A stretch of 64,000 bases of DNA. Source: Anomaloglossus baeobatrachus. Lineage: Eukaryota; Chordata; Amphibia; Anura; Aromobatidae. Positions 1-8,808 of the stretch are shown here, in pieces. Both the position numbers and the translations under genes were made by a program. The stretch is from NCBI RefSeq assembly GCF_048569485.1, contig NC_134354.1:454910307-454974306 (forward strand), given 5' to 3'. Position 1 is the first letter of the stretch, and each line of letters begins with the position of its first letter. The notes below the pieces were generated by a model. The model had not been told where the DNA came from. It made no database searches and saw only the letters and a program-made list of their open reading frames with translations.

Positions 1-205
1 GAGCCACACCCACAGGTGGAGGTCTGTGAATCTCAGCCCTACAGAGCACCTTGGGATTATTAAAGGGAACCTGACCCTTATGTGTAGCAAGAAGCCTTTG
101 TGGACTACAAGTCCCATAGCAACCTTTTTCGTCTAGATATCGCAGATACCTTCTCCACTGTGACATATAGCGACCATTTACCACGTTGGTGGTCGCTACG
201 TCACA
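1..205 (-). repeat. 3' LTR (partial, cut by the window edge)
   Basis: Matches 4728-4932 in every base I compared. It begins TGTGACGTAGCG at 205 on the minus strand, directly after the purine tract. The rest lies outside the window. Confidence 0.88.
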
Positions 206-3200
206 TATCCCCCCCCTCTGTTCAAACTTGTAGGGTTGAACATTCGATACCCTACAGGGGCCCGGAGACAGGGCAACCGGGCCACAGTGCGCTAACAGGC
301 AAGAGGGCCCTTCAGGACACCCTCGAGCTTCTGGTCTCGCCGGACCGTCCGTCACCAAACCCTGCGCAGGAAACCCACTACTCAGACACGGTCCCCGGCC
401 AGACCCATCCCACCAAGGCTGTCGCCCAAGGTTTGTGCCAGAGGGAGATCCTCCCCTAGGTGGCACCATCGTCCTGTCAGTCCCTGAGCTAACCTGACCA
501 CTAGGGCCCTCACTATCGAGGAGCCTCCGCGGGGAGATGATAGAAGAGATGCCATAACTAGGACGTCCGCCTGAGCCGTTCACAGATCTCTCTCGGGCTC
601 TTCCACCCGGGCATCTTCGTTTGGGTCTTGGATAGCGCACTGTCTTGTCAGCGTCTTTGGCTGACGCTGCAGCCCTCCTTTCATTCAGTCCTTCAGATTG
701 TGTCTCGCAGGACGGAGACCCTTCAGGGTCTGTACTATAGTCTGATAAATATCCGGGTCCTCTGTGACCCCGGCTCATTTTATCAACAGACTTTCTTTCG
801 CCCTCTGAGGTAACCTGTTCATCGAGCGAGCTACCTTCCTCTTCGGGTCCATAGCCCCTATACGGTCGCCATCCCCCACCAACTTGGCGGAGTTGGTCCG
901 CAATTCCCTGTCTTTCTAAATTCAACTGTTTTAAGTCATCCAAGTATCCCAGGCGGTATTCTAGGAGGACTCGCATATCTGTAACACACTCTGTCGTTCC
1001 CGCAATGGCACCGGGAACCATACCGACCTCACAGGGTATCCTGGCTTTATTATGAATATCAATTCTTACTCTCGTCACGCCGGTCTTATCAACCATCTCC
1101 TGCATGGCTCTTCCATGTCGTCCAATAAGCCTCATAACCATTTCTTTGGGCACTTGAATGCTCTCTTCAACAAACTCCAATAACCGTCGAGCTGTCTTCA
1201 CCGCTTCTGCAGTTTTTCCATAGATACGGAAGGTTCCGCTGTCTTTTTCGAAGTGTACAGCTGTAACCCCTGGAACCTCCCTGGCTTGCTTAACGTTATT
1301 TCTTAGCGCTCTCAATGCCAGCCCGATCAATGTTGTCTTCACAACCACCACCTCGTGAAACCCTGTGGTCAGCTGCGCCAAGCGTCTGGCGTCTGCATCC
1401 TTCTTGGCAGTGATGAGCCACTTCGTACGAAGACACCGGAGGTGCATGTCACTTAGGATGGCCACTCGCTTCTTTGTGACGTCACTAAAAGAGCACACCA
1501 CCAACTGATTAGACTCTGCGGCAAAGTACACTTTACAGGCCCCTACTGCCTTCTGGAATCTCTCATGCACCCTCTCACTGGCACAGGCTTCTCTTAAGTC
1601 TTCCGGCACGTCTATCCAGCACTTGAAGACTGGTTTGCTTCCTTCACTGTTAAGGACACTAGACTGGTCCTGAGGTCTCTTGTCTTCCTCCATATTCTTG
1701 GTCTTACCCACTGAGTCAGTCAGGTTCTCAGCTCCTGATGAGACCTTACGTCCGATTTTCACCTCTTTCTCAGAGGCTCTTTCCATTTTTTCAGCACCAG
1801 CCGTGTCTTGGGACTTCACTGCATTCCCTCCAACTTCCTCTTGGGTCTCTGCAGTGTCACCCTCTGCCAGGGTGTCACGCCCTTCAGCACGGTACTCTGT
1901 TCTTCCCAGAATCTTGGCACCATTTTCAACATTCAACACCTCACCACTGGGTAGCTTACCGGTCCGCTCACCAGGACCTTTATGGATTTGTGCTCCGTCA
2001 ACACTGTCTAGGTTTACTTCTCCTAGATTACTCTGTAGTATGTCATCTCCTACAGCGCCTTCATCCGACAGACCACCAGATTCATGCTTGGAAATTATAG
2101 AAGACACCGCCATTACTCCTTTGGTCGGTTCTTTCCCTGCAATTTCACCCTGCTGAATTCCGTCGTTACAATGTGTCAGTTCCAGCACAGACACATCTTT
2201 CTTTTGCATGATTTTGCTGTCCGACTCTACATTAGCGGTTGCTATCGGCAACGTGCCTTTCTTAACCTTCTCTGTACACTCAGATTCTAGAAGGGAATCC
2301 GCACTGTGGGCAGACATACACGACACTGTCTCTAGCTGGTCCTTATTTTCTGAGGTTGTAGCTTGCTTCGCCCTTCTGCGCCTGTTGCGCCTTCGGCGAC
2401 TGGAGGAGGATTTCCCCTCTTTGCTCATCAGTCTGTCACTGTACTCATTTGTCACTTTAGTAACGTCAGTGTCTATTCTGGAGTCATCGTCACTCCCCCT
2501 GGTGTTCTGGACTACCACGTCCCCACTTAACCAGGTGTCGGACCCCTTGTCTGGAGCTTTCCCGTTTTCAACGGTCACACTACCATTGGTTACTTTAACG
2601 GTCATGTCGCTAAGTTGGGCATGTCCCCCATTATCTTTGGTCACCCCTAACTCAGGACTGTCCTTACGTGGAGGTACCTCCTCCTCAGTGTACCTCAACG
2701 TCCCACCGGGAATCTGAATAACCTCTTGCGGAAAAGAGGCTTCCGTAGACGGGAGCCGACTTATTCCTGTGCCATCGGTCCCGGCCTCTGTCTTCCAGAG
2801 GTCCCAAAAAAACTCAAAGTCCTGTCCTATGACAACCGGATATAGCAGATCTGGAGCTACACCCACATCAGGGCGCCCCACACCTTTGGCCGACCAAATC
2901 ATCATCCTGGCCAGAGGATATTCCTTAGTGGTCCCATGCACACAACAGCCTTCTATTTTCCTACCCTCCATAAAATGGAGATCGGGCATGGGTCTCACTA
3001 AGGTCAACTGGCTACCCGGGTCTAACAGACCAAACACACTTAGCCCATTCAAGTCCACGGAGCACTTCTGTGGCCTCACATCGGATGAATATCCTATACC
3101 GCAGGTAGGACATAGGTAAGGCGAATCCCATTGCCCCTTGCTATAGTCCCTCTGCTCGGATCCTAAATGCTCCACCCCCCTGTGGATCACCACCACTTTC

Positions 3201-3634
3201 TGGGGTCCCGCCCCCTGTTGGGTAACTACCCCGTTCCGGGCCTCCGCCCCCTGTTGGGCAACCACCCCTTTTTGGGACTCCGCCCCCTTTTGGGCAACCA
3301 CCCCTTTTTGGGACTCCGCCCCCTTTTGGGCAACCACCCCTTTTTGGGACTCCGCCCCCTTTTGGGGTTTCCATGCAATGTCCTTAGCCCCCAGTTCACA
3401 CTGTTCGCCCTTATCTCCCTGGGCACCCAGTGTCCATACTGGCCCCCGAAGGGAACGCTCAAACTGGTTCATGACTGCGACATCGCTACACTCTGACAGC
3501 TCCTGCTGTTCCACAATGTCCGCAGGGACCATTCCCTCTTTTTGGCTTTCAGCCCCCACTGCTGTCGCTGGACCTCCGGGCCCATGCTGTTGGTGCTGCT
3601 GACTCTGTAGCAGCTGGTTCAGGAGCTCCTCCAT
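1..3634 (-). CDS. Single long frame of the LTR element: Gag-like start, protease-like region, FXR-family KH and RG-rich domains (continues off the window)
   Basis: Translating the minus strand from the ATG at 3634 gives a frame open to the window edge, about 1,211 codons. It is preceded by an in-frame stop near 3827. Parts in order: a short Gln-rich Gag-like start (residues 1-25); 12-residue tandem repeats (about 90-145); a CPTC-type cysteine pair followed by a retroviral-protease-like segment with LLDPGSQLTL and YPVVIGQDF (about 172-275); an acidic linker with an Arg-rich stretch (RRRRNRRRR, about 410-420); then FXR-like sequence (about 667-1035). The FXR part contains VPEDLREAC, KAVGACKVYF, SDMHLRCLRTK, VPGVTAVHFE, GTFRIYGK, LEFVEESIQVP and a QLRQVGG end, all close to vertebrate FXR1/FXR2. 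The frame runs through the purine tract into the LTR. The matching place in the 5' LTR suggests it closes about 60 bp beyond the window. Confidence 0.85.
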   Translation of the reverse strand, partial: MEELLNQLLQSQQHQQHGPGGPATAVGAESQKEGMVPADIVEQQELSECSDVAVMNQFERSLRGPVWTLGAQGDKGEQCELGAKDIAWKPQKGAESQKGVVAQKGAESQKGVVAQKGAESQKGVVAQQGAEARNGVVTQQGAGPQKVVVIHRGVEHLGSEQRDYSKGQWDSPYLCPTCGIGYSSDVRPQKCSVDLNGLSVFGLLDPGSQLTLVRPMPDLHFMEGRKIEGCCVHGTTKEYPLARMMIWSAKGVGRPDVGVAPDLLYPVVIGQDFEFFWDLWKTEAGTDGTGISRLPSTEASFPQEVIQIPGGTLRYTEEEVPPRKDSPELGVTKDNGGHAQLSDMTVKVTNGSVTVENGKAPDKGSDTWLSGDVVVQNTRGSDDDSRIDTDVTKVTNEYSDRLMSKEGKSSSSRRRRNRRRRAKQATTSENKDQLETVSCMSAHSADSLLESECTEKVKKGTLPIATANVESDSKIMQKKDVSVLELTHCNDGIQQGEIAGKEPTKGVMAVSSIISKHESGGLSDEGAVGDDILQSNLGEVNLDSVDGAQIHKGPGERTGKLPSGEVLNVENGAKILGRTEYRAEGRDTLAEGDTAETQEEVGGNAVKSQDTAGAEKMERASEKEVKIGRKVSSGAENLTDSVGKTKNMEEDKRPQDQSSVLNSEGSKPVFKCWIDVPEDLREACASERVHERFQKAVGACKVYFAAESNQLVVCSFSDVTKKRVAILSDMHLRCLRTKWLITAKKDADARRLAQLTTGFHEVVVVKTTLIGLALRALRNNVKQAREVPGVTAVHFEKDSGTFRIYGKTAEAVKTARRLLEFVEESIQVPKEMVMRLIGRHGRAMQEMVDKTGVTRVRIDIHNKARIPCEVGMVPGAIAGTTECVTDMRVLLEYRLGYLDDLKQLNLERQGIADQLRQVGGGWRPYRGYGPEEEGSSLDEQVTSEGERKSVDKMSRGHRGPGYLSDYSTDPEGSPSCETQSEGLNERRAAASAKDADKTVRYPRPKRRCPGGRARERSVNGSGGRPSYGISSIISPRRLLDSEGPSGQVSSGTDRTMVPPRGGSPSGTNLGRQPWWDGSGRGPCLSSGFPAQGLVTDGPARPEARGCPEGPSCLLAHCGPVALSPGPCRVSNVQPYKFEQRGGICDVATTNVVNGRYMSQWRRYLRYLDEKGCYGTCSPQRLLATHKGQVPFNNPKVLCRAEIHRPPPVGVA
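530..800 (-). other. FXR-like phosphosite and RG-rich tail within the LTR element frame
   Basis: After the KH2 end the frame continues with RGHRGPGYLSDYSTDPEGS, then an acidic/polar stretch, then CPGGRARERSVNGSGGRPSYG and a Ser/Ile-rich segment. The order matches the FXR1 C-terminal region, which has RRGPNYTSGYGTN, then RRPGGRGRSVSGGRGRGG, then SSISSV. The capture therefore appears to continue from the KH domains into the low-complexity arginine/glycine region that binds RNA in the host family. Similarity is weaker here than in the KH part. Confidence 0.6.
878..1633 (-). other. Captured FXR-family region: KH0-like, KH1 and KH2 domains
   Basis: About 252 codons align by eye without a gap larger than a few residues to FXR1/FXR2 from the segment before KH1 through KH2 to the coiled RLQIDEQLRQIG-like end, here LERQGIADQLRQVGG. 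KH1 carries TLIGLALRAL and VKQAREVPGVTA; KH2 carries MVMRLIGRHGRAMQEMVDKTG. In the host family these domains bind RNA, and the proteins associate with ribosomes and RNP granules. GTFRIYG and LEFVE favour an FXR1/FXR2 source over FMR1. The stretch spans several host exons with no intron, so it was taken from spliced RNA. Homology is from remembered family sequence, not a search. Confidence 0.82.
3198..3366 (-). repeat. 36-bp in-frame tandem repeat inside the LTR element frame
   Basis: About four and a half copies of a 36-bp unit, each encoding 12 residues of the type VVAQKGAESQKG on the minus strand. The unit length is a multiple of three, so the frame is kept. The repeat lies between the Gag-like start and the protease-like segment. 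Confidence 0.9.
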
Positions 3635-3879
3635 GCTGCAACGAGAAGAGGAACAGGAGGGGCGCTCCAATGGGTAATACCCGGTGGTCAAAGAAAGGGG
3701 GGGGGGGGTTAGAGAACCACTAACCTTTCCAGGTTGTACCGCCCGTACAACCAGGGTCTCCAGCCTGTGGTGTATCACTGCTCACCAAGCATGGCCTCGC
3801 AATTCCGGCTGGCCTGGAACCTCCAGTCACTGGTCTCTCGCCACTGCAGACCCACTAATTCACCACCAGCAGCTGGAGC

Positions 3880-4015
3880 ACGCTGTCCCTGTTCGTGGAC
3901 CCGCCGATCCACCGCCAGCTGCTTGAGTGCGCAGACAATGTTCGTGGACCCGCCGATCCACCGCAAACCGCTTGAAAAAATTTTCGTGGACCCGCCGATC
4001 CACAGCAAGCAGTCC
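3880..4015 (-). repeat. Three near-copies of a short repeat in the 5' leader of the LTR element
   Basis: The phrase ttcgtggacccgccgatcca recurs near 3892, 3941 and 3984, spaced about 45-50 bp apart, between the primer site and the start of the long frame. It may be a leader or packaging repeat. No function can be read from sequence. Confidence 0.7.
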
Positions 4016-4063
4016 GTATCCACAGGAATATGTCCTATGCCGTTGCCCCTAGCAACCAGGCTG

Positions 4064-4083
4064 CATGCCCGCATTCTCCACCA
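4064..4083 (-). other. Primer-binding site for tRNA-Ala
   Basis: Directly inside the 5' LTR, on the minus strand, the sequence TGGTGGAGAATGCGGGCAT is complementary to the 3' end of a vertebrate tRNA-Ala plus CCA. This fixes the element orientation as minus. Confidence 0.8.
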
Positions 4084-4086
4084 TAA

Positions 4087-4932
4087 TGTAGCGGGGTGGG
4101 GGTCCCCCAGGACCACAAAGACGCCGTGACTCAAATAGTCCGATCAAAACAGCTTTATTGTCCTCGCTGTACATGTAAATGGACCCGGAACACAGCCGGG
4201 ATATGCACCGTCCACACGGGTCCCCGTCACACAGGCACCCTTTGCCGTAGGAGACGGTCTTACGATGCCCCGTTCGGTTGTTCCAGGAGGGTCCACAAAC
4301 TTATAATCGCTCCACGCCGGCCTGGAGCTTTTCCAGGCTTCCTGCTCTGCAGCTTACAGAGCAGACTCTAATACAAGTTCATAGTGGACATTTAACCACT
4401 TTCCTCACTCTCAGGCACCTGGTAGCAGACACCTCTTAGCTGAGGTTCCTTCTCGGCCCCAGGGCCCTCTGCAGACCATGGGTCTGTGTCTCCTCCAGGA
4501 GAGGTTCGGCCCTACAGCCCTGGTCTGGCTGCACTCACCTCAGTCTCGGCTCAGACTTAATATCGGAGCCCTGTGCTCAGCCTCCACACAAGTTGCTCCA
4601 TGCAGAGCTCTCGGCTCTGCTCTCTCTCTCCCAGCACACACACGCTGGAAGTCTAGAGCTAGTCTCTATCCAGACTGCCCTAGACACACTCCACCCAGGT
4701 TCTGAGACTGGATTGTTTTAACCCCTCGAGCCACACCCACAGGTGGAGGTCTGTGAATCTCAGCCCTACAGAGCACCTTGGGATTATTAAAGGGAACCTG
4801 ACCCTTATGTGTAGCAAGAAGCCTTTGTGGACTACAAGTCCCATAGCAACCTTTTTCGTCTAGATATCGCAGATACCTTCTCCACTGTGACATATAGCGA
4901 CCATTTACCACGTTGGTGGTCGCTACGTCACA
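4087..4932 (-). repeat. 5' LTR of the FXR-carrying Gypsy-type element (846 bp)
   Basis: Bounded by TGTGACGTAGCG at 4932 and CCCCGCTACA at 4087 on the minus strand. It contains an AATAAA-type signal near its 3' part (about 4150-4160 on the minus strand, reading GGACAATAAAGC). Its outer 205 bp are identical by eye to 1-205. A short frame at 4666-4911 corresponds to the C-terminal end expected for the long frame in the 3' LTR. Confidence 0.85.
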
Positions 4933-5529
4933 CTATATATTAAAAAAATCCTGTGGAAGATGCAGCAAAACAGCCCTTAAAAATAATCAAGCCTTCTCCA
5001 TTTTTTACAGTAAGTTAAATTTTATTTTGATTGTATCCTTCATTTTGTCATCTGTGAACATAGAGCCGATATTGTGATGACTCAGCTTTTGGCTATTTGT
5101 GTGGGGCTGAACAGTTCTTAATTAGGCCAGACGTATGGGTTCTATTGTTTGTTAGATCATTGTCTCTGCCCAGACTCAAGCCTTATATATATATATATGT
5201 ATGCCTTATTCTGTCTGTTTATCTGTCTGTCTTGCTCCAAAATGACGTCATTACAGTGACAACCGACGCATTGGCCGCTGGGCTTGGCCTGGCCCCGCCC
5301 CCCGCACGGATTGGCCACTTGGCCAGGCCCCACTTCCTCACGCATTGGACGCTCAGCCTGGCCCCGCCCCCGCACGCATTTCCCGAACCCACATGGAGCG
5401 CCGACTCCCAGGTGAGTGCTGCACCCCCGGGAGCCCACACCGGCAACCCAGCCGAGACATACCCTCGCGTTGCTGGGGTTGCCAGCGTACGCTGGTAACC
5501 ATGGTACACATGTGTCCCGTGCTATGCTA

Positions 5530-6035
5530 GTTACCTGCCAGCATTGAGAAACATGTGATGGTGTCTCCACGGCTTCCTTCTTTTGCATATTCCCAGGGGG
5601 CATTGCTCTAGAATCACTGCATTGAGAAAATACGTGATGGTGCTCCGCGGTGCTGGATGTTGATCTCCCTAAGGTCAACCATCCTTACCTATATAGTCTT
5701 CTACTAGGCATTGCTCCCACTAGCCAGTTTCCTACTCCACACTGATGAGGGGCAAATACCCCGAAACAGCTGTCTGTGGATGGATACCATGTTTTGGTGT
5801 AGGTGGTTTCCTTGACTGGGGACTGCCCTTCTCGTGGTTTTTACTTCCCGGTGAAAGTCCTGGCTAGTTACCTGCCAGCGTTGAGAAACATGTGACAGTG
5901 TCTCCGTGGCTTCCTTGTTTTGCATATTTCCCAGGGGGCATTGCTCTAGAATCACTGCGTTGAGAAAACACATGATGGTGCTCCGCGGTGCTGGATGTTG
6001 ATCTCCCTAAGGTCAACCATCCTTACCTATATAGG
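5530..6035. repeat. Direct duplication of about 170 bp within Helitron copy 1
   Basis: 5530-5702 and about 5868-6035 are near-identical (tagttacctgccagc to ccttacctatata). Between them lies a block containing gatgaggggcaaataccccg. The duplication directly precedes the minisatellite and may have helped start it. Confidence 0.75.
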
Positions 6036-6045
6036 CCTAATATTA

Positions 6046-7255
6046 GACTCCTATCCTCCCAGGACTACTCCTCCTATTATACTCCTCTCCCCCAGGACTA
6101 CTCTTCCTATTATCCTCCTCTCCCCCCAGGACTACTCCTTCTATTATCCTCCTCTCCCCCCAGGACTACTCCTCCTATTATCCTCCTCTCCCTCCAGGAC
6201 TACTCCTCCTATTATCCTCCTCTTCCCCCAGGCCTACTCCTCCTATTATACTCCTCTCTCCCCCGGACTACTCCTCCTATTATACTCCTCTCCCTCCAGG
6301 ACTACTCCTCCTATTATACTCCTCTCCCCCCAGGACTACTCCTGCTATTATACTCCTCTCCCCCCAGGACTACTCCTCCTTTTATCCTCCTCTCTCCCCA
6401 GGACTACTCCTCCTATTATCCTCCTCTCTCCCCAGGACTACTCCTCCTATTATACTCCTCACCTCCAGGACTTCTACTATTATCCTCCTCTCCCCCCAGG
6501 ATTACTCTTCCTATTATCCTACTCTCTCCCCAGGACTACTCCTTTTATTATACTCCTCTCCCCCAAGGACTACTCCTCCTATTATCCTCCTCTCTCCCCA
6601 GGACTACTCCTCCTATTATCCTGCTCTCCCCCTATTATACTCCTCTCCCCCCAGGACTACTCCTCCTATTATCCTCCTCTCCCTCCAGGACTACTCCTCC
6701 TATTATACTCCTCTCCCTCAGGACTACTCTTACTATTATACTCCTCTCCCTCTAGGACTACTCCTCCTATTCTCCTCTCCCTCCAGGACTACTCCTCCTA
6801 TTATACTCCTCTTCCTCCAGGACTACTACTCCTATTATACTCCTCTCCCTCCAGGACTACTCCTCCTATTATCCTCCTCTCCCTCCAGGACTACTCCTCC
6901 TATTATTCTCCTCTCCCCCCAGGACTACTCCTCTTATTATTCTCCTCTCCCCCCAGGACTACTCCTCCTATTATCCTCCTCTCCCTCCAGGACTACTCCT
7001 CCTATTATCATCCTCCTCCCTCCAGGACTCCTCCTCCTATTATCCTCCTCTCCCTCCAGGACTACTCCTCCTATTATACTCCTCTCCCCCAGGACTACTC
7101 TTACTATTATCCTCCTCTCCCCCAGGACGCCTCCTCCTATTATACTCCTCTCCCCCCAGGACTACTCCTCCTATTATACTACTCTCTCTATTATATTCCT
7201 CTCTCCCCAGGACTACTCTTACTATTATACTCCTCTCTCCCCAGGACTACTCCTC
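6046..7255. repeat. 33-bp minisatellite in Helitron copy 1
   Basis: About 36 imperfect copies of a pyrimidine-rich unit beginning aggactactcctcctattat. Because 33 is a multiple of three, open frames run through it (for example 5995-7515), but these repeat the unit and are not genes. Confidence 0.95.
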
Positions 7256-7257
7256 CA

Positions 7258-7290
<33 letters not shown>
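7255..7290. repeat. (CA)n microsatellite
   Basis: A run of alternating ca in the Helitron 3' block; the second Helitron has GT-rich sequence at the matching place. Confidence 0.9.
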
Positions 7291-7291
<1 letters not shown>

Positions 7292-7591
7292 AAACATACC
7301 TCCCCCAAAACATACCCACACCCACACAAACCGCGCAACACACACAGCGCTCCACAAACAACGCAACACACACAACGCAATACACATACAACACCGCTCT
7401 CACACACCACCACACCCAGTCAACACCCAGAACATTTACAGCGCCCTACACAAACACTTGGTACCTGCACACAACAACATCTCTCATATATATATATATA
7501 TATATATTTATATAAACACAAATCATACATTAACTACACAATAAATTCTAGAATACCCGATGCGTTAGAATCGGGCCACCTTCTAGTTGTC

Positions 7592-8280
7592 TATAAATGT
7601 GTATTGCCTCAACCCTTGTGACTTCACAGTTCAGAGTAAAATTATGCAGTCGGATTGAACTTGCGACCAATGAGAGCGCAGCCATCTCCACCAATCCTCT
7701 AAGAGAACTGAGTGATATAAAAAAAACCTTGCTTATGTCACCAAGTTAGACTCTGTATGACCCCCCAGCTGAGGAGCTTCGGTTCCAGCTGGGGGAATCA
7801 CTGAACTGCTTCACAGAAAGAAGTATTCTACATAATCTCATTGAGGAGCTTTGAGTCCGACTGAGGAAACACAACTGCTTCACTTCAAATATTCTACAGG
7901 ATTTCAGTTTAGAATCCAAGTTTCCAGCTGAAAGTTCACAGAACTGCTTCCTAAGCTTGCCGATATCTTTTCTCAGTGAGTGACCACCGAAAGTGGGGTG
8001 ATGCTGGACCAGGATAGGTGGCTTTGGAAGCCTCTAATTCCTGGCGGGCCAGCAGAAGGGTGAGACTGTTGCTTGTACCATTTTGTGTTTTTTTTTTCTG
8101 GGAATGGGCAATGTTTTTGCCTGTTGGTGAATCAATAAAGTCTTACCAATGTGTGGCTCACTCACCCTGTGTTGTCTGAGCAGTGTTTTGCCCATAGTGA
8201 AGGAGTGTGAGCGTTCAGTGCAATGAGCCCTGGTCCATGCTGTCTTTCTGAAGACAGCCAGGCCAATGGACAAGTGCATC
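7592..8280 (+). mobile_element. Possible solo LTR or LTR-like block
   Basis: This stretch has the order of signals expected of an LTR on the + strand: a CCAAT motif (about 7667), a TATA-like gatataaaaaa (about 7713), repeats of a roughly 60-bp unit with ttccagctg and actgcttcac, and an AATAAA signal (about 8131). I could not fix clean ends or a target duplication, and no internal retroviral region adjoins it. It could instead be another repeat type. Confidence 0.35.
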
Positions 8281-8299
8281 CACTGACCCTCATATCTCC

Positions 8300-8800
8300 A
8301 CAGATATAACTTACCAAAGAGACCAAAGAGCTCCAGTTTCGGCTCATCTGTTTAAAGGACATTCCCCCAGAAACTTTGTGTATTTTGACAAATTCCAGTC
8401 TAGCTTTTTTAGGATTTTCTTTCAACAGTGATTTCCTCCTCAGCCATTTTCCATAAAGTCCACTTTGACAAAAACAGCGACACATGGTGCAATATGACAC
8501 TAAAGTACCTTGATCTTGGAGTTAACATCTAACCTCTTTGTAAGTTGCTCTGGGTTCTTTGGCTACAAAATCAAATTATCAGTCTCTTCAATTTATCATC
8601 AATTTTCCTCTTGCGCCACATCCATGAAGGTTAGCTATAGTCTCAGTAACAGGAACATCAAGCTGTTGAGAGATGGCCTTATAGCTTTTATCTTCCACAT
8701 GTTTGTGTCTAATGTTCTTTCTAATCTCCCAAGACAATTTTCTCCTCAGCTTTCTTTGGTTCATGTTCAGTTGAGTACACACTTTGATACCAAACGGCAA
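8300..8800 (-). pseudogene. Tc1 transposase fragment (DNA-binding half)
   Basis: Two pieces in different frames cover the paired-like HTH domain and the start of the linker before the catalytic core. An in-frame stop precedes the GLYGK segment, and the sequence ends before the first catalytic Asp. Homology is clear from LYG, RRKSLL and KKARLEF, which are conserved in vertebrate Tc1 proteins. Confidence 0.7.
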
Positions 8801-8808
8801 AGTGATTA

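Larger units (their letters stand above)
1..4932 (-). mobile_element. Gypsy-type LTR retrotransposon carrying a captured FXR/FMR1-like module (3' LTR runs off the window)
   Basis: The element lies on the minus strand. Its 5' LTR (4087-4932) begins TG and ends CA. The 205 bp at 1-205 match 4728-4932 base for base by eye and belong to the 3' LTR, whose remainder is outside the window. Next to the 5' LTR is a primer-binding site complementary to tRNA-Ala (4064-4083); next to the 3' LTR is a purine tract (about 206-220). The internal region has one long frame with a Gag-like start, a protease-like segment and a host-derived FXR module. No reverse transcriptase, RNase H or integrase is visible, so the element is presumably mobilised in trans by a related Gypsy element. 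It looks whole in the visible part, and the identical LTR portions point to a recent insertion. Confidence 0.85.
5182..7586 (+). mobile_element. Non-autonomous Helitron, copy 1
   Basis: The 3' end has the Helitron signature: hairpin CCCGATGCGTTAGAATCGGG, then CCACCTT, then the terminal CTAG followed by T (7583-7587). The 5' side carries the GCCTTATTCTGTCTG motif shared with the second copy at 38851-40518, behind an expanded TA run, so the exact 5' base is uncertain. The two copies also share a CA-rich block (about 7255-7480). No Rep/helicase gene is visible. The middle is filled by a 33-bp minisatellite and a duplicated segment. Confidence 0.75.

Noticed and set aside
878-1633. A host FXR1/FXR2 exon or an ordinary processed pseudogene
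   Set aside because: The KH region has no introns, shares one open frame with the protease-like part, and lies inside LTRs, which fits capture by the element better.
1680-2717. 158- and 169-residue + frames
   Set aside because: They are antisense shadows of the long minus-strand frame of the LTR element.
4064-4083. tRNA-Ala gene fragment
   Set aside because: Only the 3'-end complement is present, next to an LTR, so it is a primer-binding site.
5995-7515. 506-residue + frame rich in DYSSYYPPLPPGLLLLL
   Set aside because: It only translates a 33-bp minisatellite; other frames stay open too because the unit is a multiple of three.
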